From Dethiobacter sp. (GTDB taxonomy: Bacteria; Bacillota_D; Dethiobacteria; Dethiobacterales; Dethiobacteraceae): 5,576 nucleotides of DNA. The translations under genes and the position numbers were made by a program. Position 1 is the first letter of the stretch; the number at the start of each line of letters is the position of its first letter. The notes below the pieces were generated by a model, which saw only the letters and a program-made list of their open reading frames with translations, ran no database searches and had not been told where the DNA came from. The stretch is from positions 1 to 5,576 of the forward strand of contig JAGXSQ010000112.1 of NCBI GenBank assembly GCA_018333395.1, given 5' to 3'. Positions 5,053 to 5,576 of this stretch are shown here, in pieces.

Positions 5053-5576
5053 CTAATCTACATCGACTCTGCCGCCAAGCAGGTATATCAGGCTTAAGGT
5101 TTGCAGAATCAGCGCCGCGGCTGTTATAATTACGTTTCTCCAAATAGTACCCCACGGCGTTTGCAGCAAGGTGTCGCCGGCAAGGATGAAGCCTTCGGTC
5201 AGGCCGGCCACGGGAGCTATCACTAACCCCAGGAGATTCAGGTCTGCCTGAAATATCAGCAGGTAGATCACCAGAAATACAGCCGTGAATCCCAACAGAG
5301 CGGCGCCGAACCGCTCTCCGGCAAGAGCACGAAAGGAAAGACTAAGCATTAGAATGATCAGGCTGATTGAGCTGACGTACAGGCTGAAAGTGAAGATATT
5401 GGCAATCGCCGGAAGGGTAACGCCGCCCGGCATCAGGGTAGAGGCAAAGGGGTAAAACGAGACCCAGGCGGCTATGAAGATCGAAACAACGGTAAAGGCC
5501 ATCACCAGGTGGGAGGCGATCAGCTTGCCCGACTTTTGCGGAATTTGCTGGTACGGCAGGTTAAGCAAAGTTATTC
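5053..5576 (-). CDS. C-terminal part of a polytopic membrane protein, probably ABC-2-type permease (truncated by window edge)
   Basis: The minus-strand frame is open to the window end. A TTG at 5568 is the only candidate start and no ribosome binding site is visible, so the gene very likely begins outside. About 171 residues can be read, counted from that TTG, with five to six hydrophobic segments at about 16-39, 55-77, 86-107, 112-129 and 144-165, and a short polar tail ending RVDVD. The beginning LNLPYQQIPQKSGKLIASH recalls the loop before the second helix of ABC-2 permeases, where a 'LP.S...GK' pattern precedes a long helix; the helix 3 to 4 linker SFRALAGERFGAA also fits. ABC-2 permeases pair with an ATPase, which would have to lie outside the window. 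The gene converges on the efflux operon with 13 bp between stop codons and no clear terminator. The ABC assignment is tentative; membrane protein is certain. Confidence 0.6.
   Translation of the reverse strand, partial: ITLLNLPYQQIPQKSGKLIASHLVMAFTVVSIFIAAWVSFYPFASTLMPGGVTLPAIANIFTFSLYVSSISLIILMLSLSFRALAGERFGAALLGFTAVFLVIYLLIFQADLNLLGLVIAPVAGLTEGFILAGDTLLQTPWGTIWRNVIITAAALILQTLSLIYLLGGRVDVD

Overview
The window looks like a chromosomal accessory stretch from a low-to-mid GC Firmicutes-type bacterium. The support is strong AAAGGAG-type ribosome binding sites, TTG and GTG starts next to ATG, and sigma-A-like promoters. An EmrA/EmrB-type efflux pair would fit a diderm Firmicute such as the Negativicutes, but single-TM HlyD adaptors also occur in monoderms, so placement below phylum is a guess.

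Layout. (1) 2-343 (+): the end, or nearly all, of a small three-helix membrane protein of unknown function. (2) 344-683: gene-free, with a strong hairpin at 420-457 and a promoter at 608-635. (3) 684-1534 (+): a two-gene toxin-antitoxin operon, an MntA-type minimal nucleotidyltransferase overlapping a HepT-type HEPN ribonuclease. (4) 1575-1748 (-): a 57-codon hicA-like reading frame whose N-terminus and ribosome binding site look intact, but whose catalytic Gly-Ser-His motif is gone; it is probably a decayed second toxin gene. (5) 1749-2014: intergenic, ending in a near-consensus promoter and a palindromic operator candidate. (6) 2015-5039 (+): a three-gene efflux operon, TetR-family repressor, EmrA/HlyD-type membrane fusion protein and EmrB-type DHA2 transporter, with 29-bp gaps between genes. 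(7) 5053-5576 (-): the C-terminal part of a polytopic membrane protein, probably an ABC-2-type permease, converging on the efflux operon with only 13 bp between the stop codons.

How the parts work together. MntA (antitoxin) is expected to silence HepT (RNase toxin) by modifying it with nucleotides. The repressor probably shuts off its own promoter and the downstream pump genes until a ligand releases it; the adaptor and the 14-helix transporter then form an export complex. No outer-membrane TolC partner lies in the window. I see no RNA gene, CRISPR array, insertion sequence or clearly novel system. The points most worth a second look are the shortened catalytic loop in MntA, the decayed hicA, the repeated half-site in the efflux promoter and the unusual motifs of the transporter.
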